This document shows, in pieces, positions 23,798 through 33,462 of a stretch of DNA of 40,544 nucleotides (its first letter is position 1; the number at the start of each line of letters is the position of its first letter). Under the pieces are notes generated by a model. That model was given only the letters and a program-made list of their open reading frames with translations, did not search any database and had not been told where the DNA came from. Source of the DNA: an uncultured Verrucomicrobiota bacterium (GTDB lineage Bacteria > Verrucomicrobiota > Kiritimatiellia > RFP12 > UBA1067); NCBI GenBank assembly GCA_946623785.1, contig CAMORM010000008.1:1-40544 (forward strand), given 5' to 3'. A program made the position numbers and the translations under genes.

Positions 23798-24480
23798 CAG
23801 AAGCCGAACTCGCATCGATGATCGACCACACCTTCCTCAAGGCGGCCGGCGAACCGGATGCCGTAGAGAAGCTCTGCGAGGAAGCCCGCAAATGCAATTT
23901 CGCCTGTGCGATGGTGAATCCTTGCGAGGTCAAGCACGCGGTGAGCCTTCTTGAGGGAAGCGGCGTTCGCGTTGGAACTGTGATTGACTTCCCCCTGGGA
24001 CAGGGTGGACTGCCATCGAAGATCTTCGAGGCATCTGCCGCAATCGGCGATGGCGCTCGTGACATCGACTATGTTATAGACGTGCGTATGCTCAAGAGAG
24101 CCGCGAAAGACGATGCCGTCCGGCGCCAGCTCGAGACAGAGCTCACTGTCATCAACTCCCTGGCCAAACGCGACACCGAGGGCATAGTCACGAAGCTCAT
24201 CATCGAATGCTGCTACTTGACCGATGCCGAGAAGGTGCTTGCATGCAAGCTCGCGAAGAAGGCCGGATTCTCCTTTGTCAAGACTTCCACCGGTTTCGGA
24301 ACGGGCGGAGCGACGGTCGAGGACGTCAAGCTAATGCGATCCACGGTTGGCCCCGAGATGGGCGTTAAGGCCGCTGGCGGCATTCGCACGCTGGCCGATG
24401 CCCTTGCCATGATAGACGCCGGCGCGAACCGGCTTGGATGCAGCGCCGGGGCCTCGATCCTCGCCGAGCTTCGGGGCTAG
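23794..24480 (+). CDS. deoC: Deoxyribose-phosphate aldolase
   Basis: DeoC cleaves 2-deoxyribose-5-phosphate to acetaldehyde and glyceraldehyde-3-phosphate, linking deoxynucleoside catabolism to glycolysis. The 228-residue class I aldolase barrel begins with IDHTFLKA and has VVN-type NPCEVKHA, GTVIDFPLG, the Schiff-base Lys163 in FVKTSTGFGTGGAT, and the second active-site Lys in GVKAAGGIRT. All key residues are present. The start at 23794 overlaps ruvC as ATGA. Confidence 0.95.
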   Translation: MTEAELASMIDHTFLKAAGEPDAVEKLCEEARKCNFACAMVNPCEVKHAVSLLEGSGVRVGTVIDFPLGQGGLPSKIFEASAAIGDGARDIDYVIDVRMLKRAAKDDAVRRQLETELTVINSLAKRDTEGIVTKLIIECCYLTDAEKVLACKLAKKAGFSFVKTSTGFGTGGATVEDVKLMRSTVGPEMGVKAAGGIRTLADALAMIDAGANRLGCSAGASILAELRG

Positions 24481-24487
24481 CAGCGCA

Positions 24488-24838
24488 ATGACATCCGCAG
24501 ACTCCAGCACCACGGATCTCGTGTCGGCTCTGCGCAGCGGCGCAGCGAGCGTCGAGGTAAACGGCGTGCATGCGATCGTGGCGCGTTCTTTCCTCCAGCG
24601 TGCCAGGGGGCTTCTCGGACGCTGCGGCCTAGAGAAGGGCACAGGCATGCTCATAATGAGGTGCAACTGCATCCACACGTGCTTTATGCGATTCCCGATT
24701 GACGCCGTGTTCCTCGACGCCCGTGGCGAGGTCGTCAGGACGGTACGCGGGATACGGCCGTGGAGGCTATGCGTCTGGGGTGGATGGCGCGCGAGGATGG
24801 TCCTGGAGCTCGACAGCCGCAACACGGCTTCGCACTGA
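24488..24838 (+). CDS. DUF192 family protein, short C-terminus
   Basis: This 116-residue protein has the conserved DUF192 core: FLQRARGLLGRCGLEKGTGMLIM, then CFMRFPIDAVFLDARGEVVRTVRGIRPWR. Members are usually exported or cytosolic beta proteins of unknown role. The typical ending (VLELPAGT followed by a GD-L stretch) is cut here after MVLELDSRNTASH, about 10 residues short of many relatives. No signal peptide is seen. The ATG is 7 bases past the deoC stop without a strong ribosome site; a frame-open ATG at 24434 would overlap deoC and is less likely. It ends 4 bp before the convergent NYN gene. Confidence 0.82.
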   Translation: MTSADSSTTDLVSALRSGAASVEVNGVHAIVARSFLQRARGLLGRCGLEKGTGMLIMRCNCIHTCFMRFPIDAVFLDARGEVVRTVRGIRPWRLCVWGGWRARMVLELDSRNTASH

Positions 24839-24842
24839 CAGT

Positions 24843-25550
24843 CTATTCGCCCTGGTGCCTACGGCTGCGGCACTGCGAACAGAAGAAGTCCGGGCCAGCC
24901 CAGGTTGTTTCCTCCTCGGCTCCGCATTCACGGCAGACTCTCTTCTGTGTGGTGCGGACAAGCCGCATTTCCTCGGCATGGTCTTCGATGAAGATCGGCG
25001 GGAAGTCGCATACCATGCGCTGCAAATAGACGGCGTTAGGCTGGGAAACGGGCTTCCCGTTGATGACATGGTGTGCGCCCACGATCTGGATCCTCTTGCC
25101 GAGAAGCCTTGTGCTGCGCATGCTGGGCTCGTAGTTCTCGTCCTCGCCCATCACGATTGCGATGTCGTAGGCGTCCATCGCCGCATAGTAGATCAACGCG
25201 GCCGACAGAGCGGAGACGACCCACTGCTCGTCGTTCCTGGGCTCCTGCCCGTTGACGTCGACTTCGTGAATGTAGGTGTCGTACCCGCAGGAAGCCTCTA
25301 GGAAGTTGTAGAACGCGCTCTGCTTGCCAGTGTTGAAGCCAGAGCGTTGGGACGGAATGGTTCCGAAGTACAAGGTACGCACTCGGTCAACGTCCTGATC
25401 GAGGTAATTCGCCACGTCCTCGCAAATTGCTACTGGGAGCTTCTTGTAGTCGATCTCGAATCCGTTGGGTTCGTTCAGCTTATCGAAGATTGCAGCGCGA
25501 CTCTTGTATAGCCACGTGCCGTCGATGAACACCATTGTCTTGACAGCCAT
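24843..25550 (-). CDS. NYN-domain (DUF88/LabA-like) putative nuclease with C-terminal zinc ribbon
   Basis: The N-terminal 180 residues form a PIN-like NYN fold: TMVFIDGTWLY with the first acidic residue, a long middle with VRTLYFGTIPS, a helix DEQWVVSALSAALIYYAAMDAYD, and IAIVMGEDENYEP in place of the usual SGDsDF motif. Some acidic positions are kept, but the Lys-Gly-Val-Asp stretch common in LabA proteins is replaced, so activity is uncertain. The tail has a four-Cys zinc ribbon (C206, C209, C224, C227). Proteins of this kind are thought to cut RNA. A GGAGG ribosome site precedes the ATG. The leader contains a run of eight G on the transcript strand (25604-25611). Confidence 0.82.
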   Translation of the reverse strand: MAVKTMVFIDGTWLYKSRAAIFDKLNEPNGFEIDYKKLPVAICEDVANYLDQDVDRVRTLYFGTIPSQRSGFNTGKQSAFYNFLEASCGYDTYIHEVDVNGQEPRNDEQWVVSALSAALIYYAAMDAYDIAIVMGEDENYEPSMRSTRLLGKRIQIVGAHHVINGKPVSQPNAVYLQRMVCDFPPIFIEDHAEEMRLVRTTQKRVCRECGAEEETTWAGPDFFCSQCRSRRHQGE

Positions 25551-25643
25551 CTTGCCTCCGTTGATTTCCGTGGATTTTCACAGAGACCCAAGTCTTGTTG
25601 GCTCCCCCCCCAGGAAAATCTTACTGTTGTGTCTGAGTTTATG

Positions 25644-26624
25644 TTATTCTGGTATCGGCACTCGCCATTTGACACCCTTTGCTTTCTTCGTGCCAACCGG
25701 CAGGACATAGTCCACAGTGCCGGAAGGTGCCGCGTCTGAACCTGTCGCAACAGGTTGTTTTGAAGGTTCAGGAGCGGGAAGGGGGGTAGGCGCCGCTGCA
25801 GTGGGCCGAGGGGCCGGCTGTTGCGGAACAGGAGCGGCCGGGAGCGCAACTGGCTGCGTTTCAATGACTGGCTGGGCAACAGGCTGCTTAACGGCAGTGT
25901 GCACGGCCGCTGGTGCCTGAGCTGGAAGGGTGGGAGCGTAGGCTGGAAGCGCCCTTTCGGCGACCGCCGCGGCCGCCGCAGCACGGTCCTGTTCGGCATA
26001 GTATTCGGGATAGAGCCTGCGGCGCTGCCTCTCGACTTCTTCCTTGCGGGCCTGTTCCTGGTCTGCCTTGAGCTTCGCCCGGGCCTCCGCAAGCTTCTGA
26101 AGCTCTGCGTCGAGCTTGCGCTGCATCTCCGCCTGTGCCGCTGTCGGCGTGGCGACTGGCTGAGGCGTAACCGGCTGTGGCTTGTTGTTGTCCTTGATTG
26201 CCGAGGCAAGGTTCGCCAGCTGCTCGAGCACGGGCTTGAGCGCATCCTGGTGCTGGGTTGGCTGGTTGACGACAACCGGGGCAACCGGAGCCTGCGGAGC
26301 CTGCCGTTCGCGCAAGGCGAGCTCCAGCAGACGGTCTGCCTGCTCCTGGTTCCGCTGCATCAGGCGATCGGCCTGTTCCTGGTTGCGCTGCAGCATCATC
26401 GTGAGTATTATGGTAAACATACCCACAACAAGGACAAGGAGCACGATGAAGAATACGCTCAAGCCGAGCATTCGCTTGCGGGCCTTCGCCTGTTCCGCAT
26501 CGATGTACTGCTGGAAGGCCTTGAGTACAGGAAACTCGTCAGAAGCGCCAGCCTGTCCGAATATGCTCACGGCATTCGTCGCTGCATCTGCCTTGACCGA
26601 GTCGTTTGGAATGTTTTCGTCCAT
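25644..26624 (-). CDS. Single-pass membrane protein with coiled coil and Pro/Ala/Gln-rich region
   Basis: In this 326-residue protein a short polar N-terminus is followed by one membrane helix at about 53-77. A two-copy 11-residue repeat (QRNQEQADRLM/L) occupies 79-100. After a Pro/Gln linker come a second coiled coil (about 165-210) and a long Pro/Ala/Val/Gln-rich stretch (about 225-300), ending with VDYVLPVGTKKAKGVKWRVPIPE. The C-terminal motif is the only non-repetitive part. Architecture suggests an inner-membrane protein with an extended periplasmic tail; no family recognised. The spacer behind it (26625-26854) is AT-rich and I see no gene in it. Confidence 0.75.
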   Translation of the reverse strand: MDENIPNDSVKADAATNAVSIFGQAGASDEFPVLKAFQQYIDAEQAKARKRMLGLSVFFIVLLVLVVGMFTIILTMMLQRNQEQADRLMQRNQEQADRLLELALRERQAPQAPVAPVVVNQPTQHQDALKPVLEQLANLASAIKDNNKPQPVTPQPVATPTAAQAEMQRKLDAELQKLAEARAKLKADQEQARKEEVERQRRRLYPEYYAEQDRAAAAAAVAERALPAYAPTLPAQAPAAVHTAVKQPVAQPVIETQPVALPAAPVPQQPAPRPTAAAPTPLPAPEPSKQPVATGSDAAPSGTVDYVLPVGTKKAKGVKWRVPIPE

Positions 26625-26854
26625 TTGAAATTCTTTTGCGTTTGTATGTATTTTATCAAAACTGACTGATGCTTGGAAGTGGCAATTTGAACTTTTACCC
26701 CTATTTTGTCCCCGATGTACCTTTTGCGCATAATGTGGGTTATGTCAACTACAGTGTTATCAAATACAGAGACCTGTTTCACATATCTGGATTTCCCTTA
26801 CACGAAATTCTAATTCCCGACATAGGCGTGCAGCTCAGCACGGCAGCAAGGACT

Positions 26855-28114
26855 TCACTTCGCGAGCTTGATCTCGATTGGGACGAAGAGATCGGGATTG
26901 CCGGCGCGGTCAAGTATCTTGCCTGCGTAGGCGTCGCTGTAGTAGTGACCGGACTCAGTGCGGTCGCGACGTCCGTTGTAGCGGCGAAGCGCTTCCTTCC
27001 AGCCGTCGAAGAATCCAGCCGGACGAACCCGCGCGGCGCGTCCGGACACTCCAAAGCCCTTGCGCGACAGGAACATGATCGCGGCTCGAACGTTGGTCTC
27101 GAGGCTGCCCTCGTTACGCTTGGCCGGTTTCTTGAGGCCAAGTTCGGTCTTCGCGTCATCCCAGTCTCCTGGGACATTCACCTGAAGCGGGTCTACCGCC
27201 CATGCGGCCTTAGAGCCTTTGTCGTTTCCGCCTGATTCCTCAATCATATGTGACTTGACCTGTGCGGGCGTCAGGTCTGCGACCTTCGCTGCCTGCGCGG
27301 GGGATCCACCGATCCAGTCCGTCTTGTGGGCGTTGAAGTCGGCTACAAGTTTGAGGATCATCTGGTCGTATGCCTGGTAACGAGCGTCTTCAAACCCCCT
27401 AAACACAGGAATGCCTGCGCCCTTCGGGGCCTTGCTGCGGGGCTGCAGCAGCTTCTGAGACTTCGGGCTCTTGGCATAGCTGCTTCCAGAGTATATCTTC
27501 CGGTAGTCTTCCTCAAGGCGGGTGACTGTCTTCATCTCCTCTTTCGTTACGAAGCGTCTGTCGACGAAAAGCTCACCCCACTGGTCGAACAGGCAGGTGT
27601 TCTTCCCGGCCTCTATCTTGAAGCGGCATGCGGCATTCGAGGCCGGGACCTCGGCTATGCCCTTCTTCGCAAGCTCCGCGTCGTGCCTGGCCTTGCGCGC
27701 AGAAACCTTTTGCACAATGTCGGAGGCCTGCATAACAAGCTTGGCAACCTGCATAAGGCGCTGCGGGTCGAATGTGAATTCCTCTGACGAAACCGACTCG
27801 CCGCCGTCAGTCCAGCCGTTGTCGGTATACGGGACCATGCGGATCATCTTGATCCCTGCGGCGATTGCATCGAGGTCGAATTCGAGGTTCGGGTCAAGCC
27901 CAAGCGCGTCGGCAGCCTGGCGACGGACGTTTTCAAGAGGCTTGAGTTCGGCGGCCGTTGGGTTCTTGCCGTCAATGACATCGCCCACGAGGTCTACAAG
28001 CGCCGAGATGTCCTGTGCAGGTGAGGCGCCTGTGGCGCCCTGCTCGCTAGCTGCGAGAAGCGGAACGCAGGCCAGAAGCGCGGCTATGGCGGGCATTGAG
28101 GTGCGCATCTTCAT
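26855..28114 (-). CDS. Secreted lytic transglycosylase-like (SLT/lysozyme fold) protein
   Basis: This 419-residue protein starts with a signal peptide ([23 protein letters not shown]). Residues about 35-250 are unrecognised. From about 265 the sequence turns lysozyme-like: [12 protein letters not shown] at about 286-296 with the likely catalytic Glu292/293, then [13 protein letters not shown] (resembling the NPMQVN motif), a helix [13 protein letters not shown] and, near the end, [30 protein letters not shown], the Tyr-rich closing helix of SLT domains. It probably cleaves peptidoglycan in the periplasm. It overlaps the fucU stop (ATGA), so it is the last gene of the fucP-fucU operon. No lipobox seen. 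Confidence 0.8.
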   Translation of the reverse strand: MKMRTSMPAIAALLACVPLLAASEQGATGASPAQDISALVDLVGDVIDGKNPTAAELKPLENVRRQAADALGLDPNLEFDLDAIAAGIKMIRMVPYTDNGWTDGGESVSSEEFTFDPQRLMQVAKLVMQASDIVQKVSARKARHDAELAKKGIAEVPASNAACRFKIEAGKNTCLFDQWGELFVDRRFVTKEEMKTVTRLEEDYRKIYSGSSYAKSPKSQKLLQPRSKAPKGAGIPVFRGFEDARYQAYDQMILKLVADFNAHKTDWIGGSPAQAAKVADLTPAQVKSHMIEESGGNDKGSKAAWAVDPLQVNVPGDWDDAKTELGLKKPAKRNEGSLETNVRAAIMFLSRKGFGVSGRAARVRPAGFFDGWKEALRRYNGRRDRTESGHYYSDAYAGKILDRAGNPDLFVPIEIKLAK

Positions 28115-28542
28115 GGCGCAACGGGCGTTACGCCCTTCTTCAGGATGATGTTTCCGTATTTGCGCGTTTCGCCCGTGAGGACGATGGCGTAGGCTTTCTT
28201 CGCGCGCTCGTAGAACGCGTAGCGCTCCATCAGCTCGATCTTTCCATCGTACCTGAGCGCGGCGCGATACGCCTTCTCGACCTCCGGATCAAGCGCATCG
28301 CCCTTCACGGCCTCCATCATGACTACGGGCGTGGCGTAAGAATCAAGCTCGAACAACGGAATGAGGCCGGCGAGGAGACGGTCGCAAGGAAGCCCGTCGG
28401 CGCGGAGCACGACCGCCCCTTCCCTTCCAAAGGAGTGCGCCGGAAAATGGGCGTCGGAAAACACGATTTCGTCGCCATGGCCCATCTCGGAAAGCACCTT
28501 TAGCAGATCAGGCGAGACGACCGGAGAGATTCCCTTTAGCAT
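28111..28542 (-). CDS. fucU: L-fucose mutarotase
   Basis: FucU (RbsD/FucU family) interconverts alpha- and beta-L-fucose, feeding the isomerase. The 143 residues begin [35 protein letters not shown], which is nearly the family consensus, with the active-site His and Asp in that block. VVLRADGL and [15 protein letters not shown] follow. The ATG at 28542 gives the correct N-terminus, though the frame is open to 28713. Length matches E. coli FucU (140). It lies 19 bp after fucP and overlaps the transglycosylase gene. Fucose isomerase, kinase and aldolase are not in the window. Confidence 0.92.
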   Translation of the reverse strand: MLKGISPVVSPDLLKVLSEMGHGDEIVFSDAHFPAHSFGREGAVVLRADGLPCDRLLAGLIPLFELDSYATPVVMMEAVKGDALDPEVEKAYRAALRYDGKIELMERYAFYERAKKAYAIVLTGETRKYGNIILKKGVTPVAP

Positions 28543-28561
28543 GGCAGCACCACCCTTTTTG

Positions 28562-30094
28562 TCATTTGCCCGCCCGCTGCTTCCGCCGCATGAAGACGAG
28601 CGCGTACACCAACACGACCGCGAAGCATATCGCGGGGACGGCGAAAGAAGCGCGAAGCGAAGTCTGGGAAAGCCTGAGGTCGGGATCCCATTCGGTTGAG
28701 AAACCCGGGACAAGGCTGCACCATGAGCCTCCCCTGCTTCCGATTATGCCCGCCATCCACGGCGTGATTACGGCGCCGCCGAGAATCGACATGATCAGCC
28801 CGGACGCGCCAAGCTTAACGGACTTTTCGTCGAGGTCGCCAAGCGCCATTCCGTAGATTGTCGGGAACATGAGCGACATGAACCCGCTCATTGTCACAAG
28901 GCATACTACGTTCCAGCTGAAGTCGAGGCCAAAAGCCGAAAACACCTTGACAGTGGGCAGGTACATGACTCCGAGGCAGGAGAGGATTGCGCCGAGCGCG
29001 AACGCAGCCATGAGCGGCGCTGGGGTCAGGTATTTCATCAGGAAAGTCGCGAGCCAGCGCGCCGCCGTGAAGATGGAGATCGCAACGAGATAGTACACTG
29101 CGCCAGTAGCCGGCGTGACGCCAAGCTCCTTCTGGCAGTAGACATTGAGGAACGTCCAGGCCGCGATCTGCACGCCGACATAGAAGAACTGGGCGATCAC
29201 CCCGCCCCAGTAGCGCGGCGTTCCCAAAAGCGCCCTGAGCATATCCCTGTAGTCCTTCACCGACAGCACGTAGGCGAAGGGACCGACGAGACCGGCAAGC
29301 ACCCAGAGGAGCTCTCCCTTCCCTTCCCATATCCCGCTCCCTTCCAGTATCCCGTTGAAGAACGGAATACAGGGATAGAGAAGCGCGAGCGGCACTACGG
29401 AGAAAGCGAATGCCGTGAAGACGCGGGCAAACGGACGGCTCCGGCCCTTTGCGCCGTCGTCGCGCGCCATCAGGAAAAACACCCAGATGGCCGCTGCGAT
29501 TGCGCAGAGGCCTATGTAGGGCGCGCAAACCCAGAAGAGCTCGTTGTGGACGATCTGCCCGCGCACTGCTGGATCCATTGCCGCGCGCTCCTCCGCGGTG
29601 GCCGGATTGAGGTGCGAGAGTATGAGCTGCTGCGCAAGGAGGATTCCCGTAATGGAGCCGACTGGGTTGAACATCTGCGCAAAGTTGAGCCGCCTTACGG
29701 CAGTCTCGCGTTCGCCAAGGGAAAGCACGTAGGGATTGCATGTGGTCTCGAGGAGCGAACATCCACCGGCTACGATGAAGATCGCCACGAAGTATATGTC
29801 GAAGCTCTGCGCCATGCACGCGGGGATGTAGAGAAGCGCGCCGAGAATGTAGATGCCAAGGCCGATCAGGACGCCCTTCCTGTAGCTTAGCTCCTCCGCA
29901 AGCACGGCGGCGAAGATCGCGAGGATCGCGTACGCCCCGTAGAACGCCACCTGCACGAGCCCCGCCCGCGACTGGTCCATCGTGAAGATGCGCTGGAACG
30001 CGGGCACGAGGTTGTCCGTCATGTTGTTGAGGACGCCCCAGAGCGCGAAGCAGCAAACAAGTGCGGCGAACAGGTATTTCGTTTCTCTTTTCAT
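28562..30094 (-). CDS. fucP: L-fucose:proton symporter (MFS)
   Basis: FucP imports L-fucose with a proton. The 510-residue protein has 12 predicted membrane helices, starting [31 protein letters not shown], the FucP hallmark (normally FFLWGFANNLND). The conserved segment [21 protein letters not shown], a core motif of the FGHS group, follows at about 115, and [14 protein letters not shown] at 137-150. C-terminal helices include [20 protein letters not shown]. It is longer than E. coli FucP (438) mainly through loops. Relatives also carry glucose or N-acetylglucosamine, but the adjoining fucU makes fucose the likely substrate. Confidence 0.88.
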   Translation of the reverse strand: MKRETKYLFAALVCCFALWGVLNNMTDNLVPAFQRIFTMDQSRAGLVQVAFYGAYAILAIFAAVLAEELSYRKGVLIGLGIYILGALLYIPACMAQSFDIYFVAIFIVAGGCSLLETTCNPYVLSLGERETAVRRLNFAQMFNPVGSITGILLAQQLILSHLNPATAEERAAMDPAVRGQIVHNELFWVCAPYIGLCAIAAAIWVFFLMARDDGAKGRSRPFARVFTAFAFSVVPLALLYPCIPFFNGILEGSGIWEGKGELLWVLAGLVGPFAYVLSVKDYRDMLRALLGTPRYWGGVIAQFFYVGVQIAAWTFLNVYCQKELGVTPATGAVYYLVAISIFTAARWLATFLMKYLTPAPLMAAFALGAILSCLGVMYLPTVKVFSAFGLDFSWNVVCLVTMSGFMSLMFPTIYGMALGDLDEKSVKLGASGLIMSILGGAVITPWMAGIIGSRGGSWCSLVPGFSTEWDPDLRLSQTSLRASFAVPAICFAVVLVYALVFMRRKQRAGK

Positions 30095-30128
30095 CGTGCT
30101 GCCCCAGTTGCAGGTTCAGGAGCCGCTG

Positions 30129-30938
30129 TCAGCGCCACTGCATCCTCTGGCGGGGGCGGCTGATCTTGGGCTCCTCGAGCATCAGCGAGAACCACTTGTC
30201 GCCAAGGTTGGTGTTCGAGAAGTTCTTCGCCCTGTTGTTCATCAGGTGTTCGTGGTTCTGTTTCAGCACGGGATCGTCGCTGTTCTTGAGCGCTTCGGTA
30301 AGCACCTTGAACGCGCCGTCGGCGTCGCCGCGCTTGACCAGTATCCAGGAGAACAGCGCGGCCGGAAGGACGTTCTGGTTGTAGCGGAGGCGGCGGACGG
30401 CCTTGTCGTAGACCTTGCGGATTTCTTCGACAGGTTCGTCCTTCATCTGCATGCGCGCCATTTTGATGGACGCCATCTGCGGGTCGAAGATGAGCGCAAG
30501 CGGCATCAGCTTGTCGACCTTGTCGAACTCCTTTACCATCCAGTGGAGCTGCAGCTGCGCGGTCGCGATCTGCCGCTTCATCATCGGCACCCATCCCTCG
30601 TACTTCCGCATGCCCTCGGTAGCTGCGATTGCATCCTTCACGAACACCTTGGTGTCGCGCATCATCTCAGCCTGCGCCGCCTGCACGCTGCCAGGCGGGT
30701 TCATCTGCCATCGCTGCACTTTGGCCTGGAGCCTCTTCTGCCCCGCCGTCATGATGGACTGCACTTCCCCCATGGCGGCCTTCACCTTCTTCTGGAAATG
30801 CATTCCGATGGCGAACTGCGAGCCGATGAAAGAAAGCACGGCTACGAACGTGCTCCAACCGTAGCCGAGCACATCGCCGAAGTAGAGGCCGCACCATACG
30901 GCCACGGCGATTGCCGATGATATGAGGAAGGGATACAT
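30129..30938 (-). CDS. Inner-membrane protein with two N-terminal helices and TPR-like tail
   Basis: This 269-residue protein begins with two closely spaced membrane helices (about 3-20 and 28-47), MYPFLISSAIAVAVWCGLYFGDV and a second near STFVAVLSFIGSQFAIGM. A helical, Met/Lys/Gln-rich part follows, then a weak TPR-like stretch (NQNVLPAALFSWILVKRGDADGAFKVLTEALKNSDDP). The rest of the protein is predicted cytoplasmic by charge. It is not a family I know. Its start codon is preceded by period-7 repeats instead of a ribosome site. It lies between dapB and fucP in the same direction, 34 bp before fucP. Confidence 0.7.
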   Translation of the reverse strand: MYPFLISSAIAVAVWCGLYFGDVLGYGWSTFVAVLSFIGSQFAIGMHFQKKVKAAMGEVQSIMTAGQKRLQAKVQRWQMNPPGSVQAAQAEMMRDTKVFVKDAIAATEGMRKYEGWVPMMKRQIATAQLQLHWMVKEFDKVDKLMPLALIFDPQMASIKMARMQMKDEPVEEIRKVYDKAVRRLRYNQNVLPAALFSWILVKRGDADGAFKVLTEALKNSDDPVLKQNHEHLMNNRAKNFSNTNLGDKWFSLMLEEPKISRPRQRMQWR

Positions 30939-30976
30939 GGTGAGTTGGGAGTTGTGAGTTGGGAGTTGTGGGTGTT
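30939..30976 (-). repeat. Period-7 AACT repeat immediately before the start of the 269-residue gene
   Basis: Read on the minus strand towards the ATG at 30936-30938: a partial AACACCC (30970-30976), then ACAACTC, CCAACTC, ACAACTC, CCAACTC (four perfect steps, 30969 to 30942), then ACC and the ATG. No Shine-Dalgarno sequence is present. The core AACT, the 7-base period and the position at the start codon match the tract before mlaF, while the flanking bases differ. Confidence 0.9.
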
Positions 30977-31022
30977 TGAGTGGCTGGTCGCCTCTCGTTA
31001 GTGGCTAGCGGACAGCCGTGGA

Positions 31023-31760
31023 TCAGTCGGCAAAGCCCAGTACGTCGCGCATGGAGTAGAGGCCTGGCGCCTTGCCGGCCGTCCACTCGGCGGCGCGCAG
31101 GGCTCCGGCGGCAAACGCCTCGCGGCTTTGCGCCTTGTGCGTGATCTCCACGCGCTCGACGTCGCCCGCGAACATCACAGTGTGGTCTCCCACGACCGAG
31201 CCGCCGCGAAGCGCGTGTATCGCGATCTCGCCCGATGGCCTTTCCCCGACGATTCCCTCGCGTCCGTATATCGCAACGTCGTCGAGATCGACCTCGCGCC
31301 CTTCCGCCGCGGCCTTCGCGAGCATGATTGCAGTGCCGCTCGGTGCGTCCTTCTTCATCCTGTGGTGCATCTCGACGACCTCTATGTCGTACTCCTCGTC
31401 GAGCGTTGCGGCTGCGCGCCGCACGAGGTCGAGGAGGAGGTTCACGCCAAGCGAGTAGTTGGAGCTCTGCACCACGGGAACCTTCTTTGCCGCAGCATCT
31501 ACCGCGGCCTGCTCCTCCTGAGTCAGTCCGGTAGTGCCAAGGACGTACGCAACGCCCTCCTCGGCGGCTTTCGTGATGTTGGCCGGGACCGCCGCGTGGA
31601 AAGTGAAGTCGATCACTGCTTCTGTGCCGGCAGGCCATGTCTTGGCGTAGTCTTCGGTGACGTCGCACTTCGCGACCAGCTCAAGAGTCTCGCTCTTGTC
31701 GGCGAGCTTGCAGAGCATGTTGCCCATGCGTCCCGCCGCTCCGAGGATTGCGATCTTCAT
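31023..31760 (-). CDS. dapB: 4-hydroxy-tetrahydrodipicolinate reductase
   Basis: DapB reduces hydroxy-tetrahydrodipicolinate with NAD(P)H in lysine and meso-diaminopimelate synthesis, the latter needed for peptidoglycan. The 245-residue protein has the Rossmann loop GAAGRMG at 8-14, the conserved GTTGLT, the catalytic EMHHRMKKDAPSGTA with the His and Lys pair, and the closing FAAGALRAAEW. It lies 18 bp behind pgi on the same strand, with an AGGGGA-type ribosome site. Other lysine genes are not adjacent. Confidence 0.95.
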   Translation of the reverse strand: MKIAILGAAGRMGNMLCKLADKSETLELVAKCDVTEDYAKTWPAGTEAVIDFTFHAAVPANITKAAEEGVAYVLGTTGLTQEEQAAVDAAAKKVPVVQSSNYSLGVNLLLDLVRRAAATLDEEYDIEVVEMHHRMKKDAPSGTAIMLAKAAAEGREVDLDDVAIYGREGIVGERPSGEIAIHALRGGSVVGDHTVMFAGDVERVEITHKAQSREAFAAGALRAAEWTAGKAPGLYSMRDVLGFAD

Positions 31761-31778
31761 GCCATTCCCCTCCGTTTG

Positions 31779-33386
31779 TCACCGGCCGACCGCCTTGCGG
31801 TAGCGGAGTATGAGCTGGTTCGTGGAGCTGTCGTGCTTGAGCTCGGGCTTGGCGGCCACGAGGTCCTTGAGCACGCCCTTCGCAAGGACCTTGCCGAGCT
31901 GCACGCCCCACTGGTCGAAGCTGAAGACGTTCCAGATAACGCCCTGCACGAAGACCTTGTGCTCGTACATCGCCACAAGCGCGCCAAGCGTCTCCGGCGT
32001 GAGCTGGTCGCAGAGGAGCGTGTTCGTAGGACGGTTGCCCTCGAACGTCTTGAACGGCACGAGCTTCTCGGGTACCCCTTCCGCGCGGCACTGCTCGGCC
32101 GTCTTGCCGAACGCGAGCGCCTCTGTCTGCGCGAAGAGGTTCGCCATCAGCTTGTCGTGCAGGTCGCCTATGGGGTTGTGCGTGCGGCAGCAGCCGATGA
32201 AGTCGCACGGTATGAGGTGCGTCCCCTGGTGGATAAGCTGGTAGAACGAGTGCTGTCCGTTCGTGCCGGGCTCGCCCCACTCTATCGGGCCGGTGGAGTA
32301 TGTCACCGGCTTGCCGTCCTTGGTGACGCCCTTCCCGTTCGACTCCATGTCCATCTGCTGGAGATACGCTGGGAAGCGGGAGAGGTACTGGTCGTACGGC
32401 AGGCAGCAGTAGGTCTCCGCGCCGTAGCCGTTGGCGTAGAGGATGCCGAGCAGCGCGAGGTTGACGGGGATGTTGCGCTCGAACTTCGCGGTGCGGAAGT
32501 GCTTGTCCATCTTCCAGTAGCCCTTGAGGAGCTTCGCGTAGTTGCTGCGGCCGATGGCTATCATGAGCGAAAGCCCGATCGCGGAGGGAAGCGAGTAGCG
32601 TCCGCCAACCCAGTCCCAGAAGCCGAACATGTTTGCGGTGTCGATGCCGAACTCCGCGACTTCCTTGGCCGCCGTGGAAACGGCCACGAAGTGCTTCGCA
32701 ACGGCCGACTTGTCGCCGAGCTCCTTCACGAGCCACTCGCGCGCAGCCTCAGCGTTGGACATCGTCTCCTGCGTGGTGAAGGTCTTGGACGCGATTATGA
32801 AGAGCGTTTCTGCCGCCTTCACGCTCCTCAGCGTCTCGGCGAGGTGGGTGGAATCAACGTTGGACACGAAAAAGAACTTCATGTTGCGCTTCGAGTACGG
32901 CGTGAGCGCGATGTTGGCCATGACTGGGCCGAGGTCGCTTCCGCCGATGCCGATGTTGACAACGTTCTTGATGCGCTTGCCCGTGAAGCCGCGCCACGCC
33001 CCCTTGCGGACGCTGTCGGAGAAGTCCCCCATCTTCGCGAGGACCGCCCGCACGTCCGGCATCACGTCCCGGCCGTCGACAAGCACCTTCGCATCGGGGT
33101 CGCAGTTGCGGAGAGCGGTGTGGAGGACGGCGCGTCCCTCCGTCTCGTTGATCTTCGCCCCTGTGAACATCTTCTCGATCTCTTCCCTGAGGTTCGACGC
33201 CTCGGCGAGCTTGTAGAGCTTCTTCATGAGGGCGGGGGTGATCCTGTTCTTCGAGTAGTCGAGCGTCCATCCCGCGGCCTCGAGCGTAAAGCGTTCTGCG
33301 CGCTGCGGGTCCTCCGCGAACATTTCCTTGATCGTCTTCACGTTGGCCATTTCGGCCTTGACTTCATTCCATGCGGCTTCGTTCAT
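31779..33386 (-). CDS. pgi: Glucose-6-phosphate isomerase
   Basis: Pgi interconverts glucose-6-phosphate and fructose-6-phosphate. The 535-residue protein is the long bacterial/eukaryotic type. The signature [14 protein letters not shown] is present, as are [28 protein letters not shown], the catalytic segment [16 protein letters not shown] and, at the C-terminus, [10 protein letters not shown]. The ATG at 33386 ([13 protein letters not shown]) follows a GGAG ribosome site and a 48-base leader; the frame is open further upstream to 33497 but that would include the promoter. It starts the minus-strand run through dapB to the fuc genes. Confidence 0.96.
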   Translation of the reverse strand: MNEAAWNEVKAEMANVKTIKEMFAEDPQRAERFTLEAAGWTLDYSKNRITPALMKKLYKLAEASNLREEIEKMFTGAKINETEGRAVLHTALRNCDPDAKVLVDGRDVMPDVRAVLAKMGDFSDSVRKGAWRGFTGKRIKNVVNIGIGGSDLGPVMANIALTPYSKRNMKFFFVSNVDSTHLAETLRSVKAAETLFIIASKTFTTQETMSNAEAAREWLVKELGDKSAVAKHFVAVSTAAKEVAEFGIDTANMFGFWDWVGGRYSLPSAIGLSLMIAIGRSNYAKLLKGYWKMDKHFRTAKFERNIPVNLALLGILYANGYGAETYCCLPYDQYLSRFPAYLQQMDMESNGKGVTKDGKPVTYSTGPIEWGEPGTNGQHSFYQLIHQGTHLIPCDFIGCCRTHNPIGDLHDKLMANLFAQTEALAFGKTAEQCRAEGVPEKLVPFKTFEGNRPTNTLLCDQLTPETLGALVAMYEHKVFVQGVIWNVFSFDQWGVQLGKVLAKGVLKDLVAAKPELKHDSSTNQLILRYRKAVGR

Positions 33387-33434
33387 TTTATTTCTCCGGA
33401 ACGGCGGCACTGCGCCGCCTTGATTAGGTTGGCA

Positions 33435-33462
33435 ATTATACCAAAACCCCGCCCCGCGGCAA
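33435..33462 (-). promoter_or_regulatory. Promoter of pgi-dapB
   Basis: On the minus strand TTGCCG (33457-33462), 16 bases and consensus TATAAT (33435-33440). The pgi ATG lies 48 bases past the hexamer, leaving room for a leader with its own ribosome site (GGAG near 33399). Confidence 0.72.
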
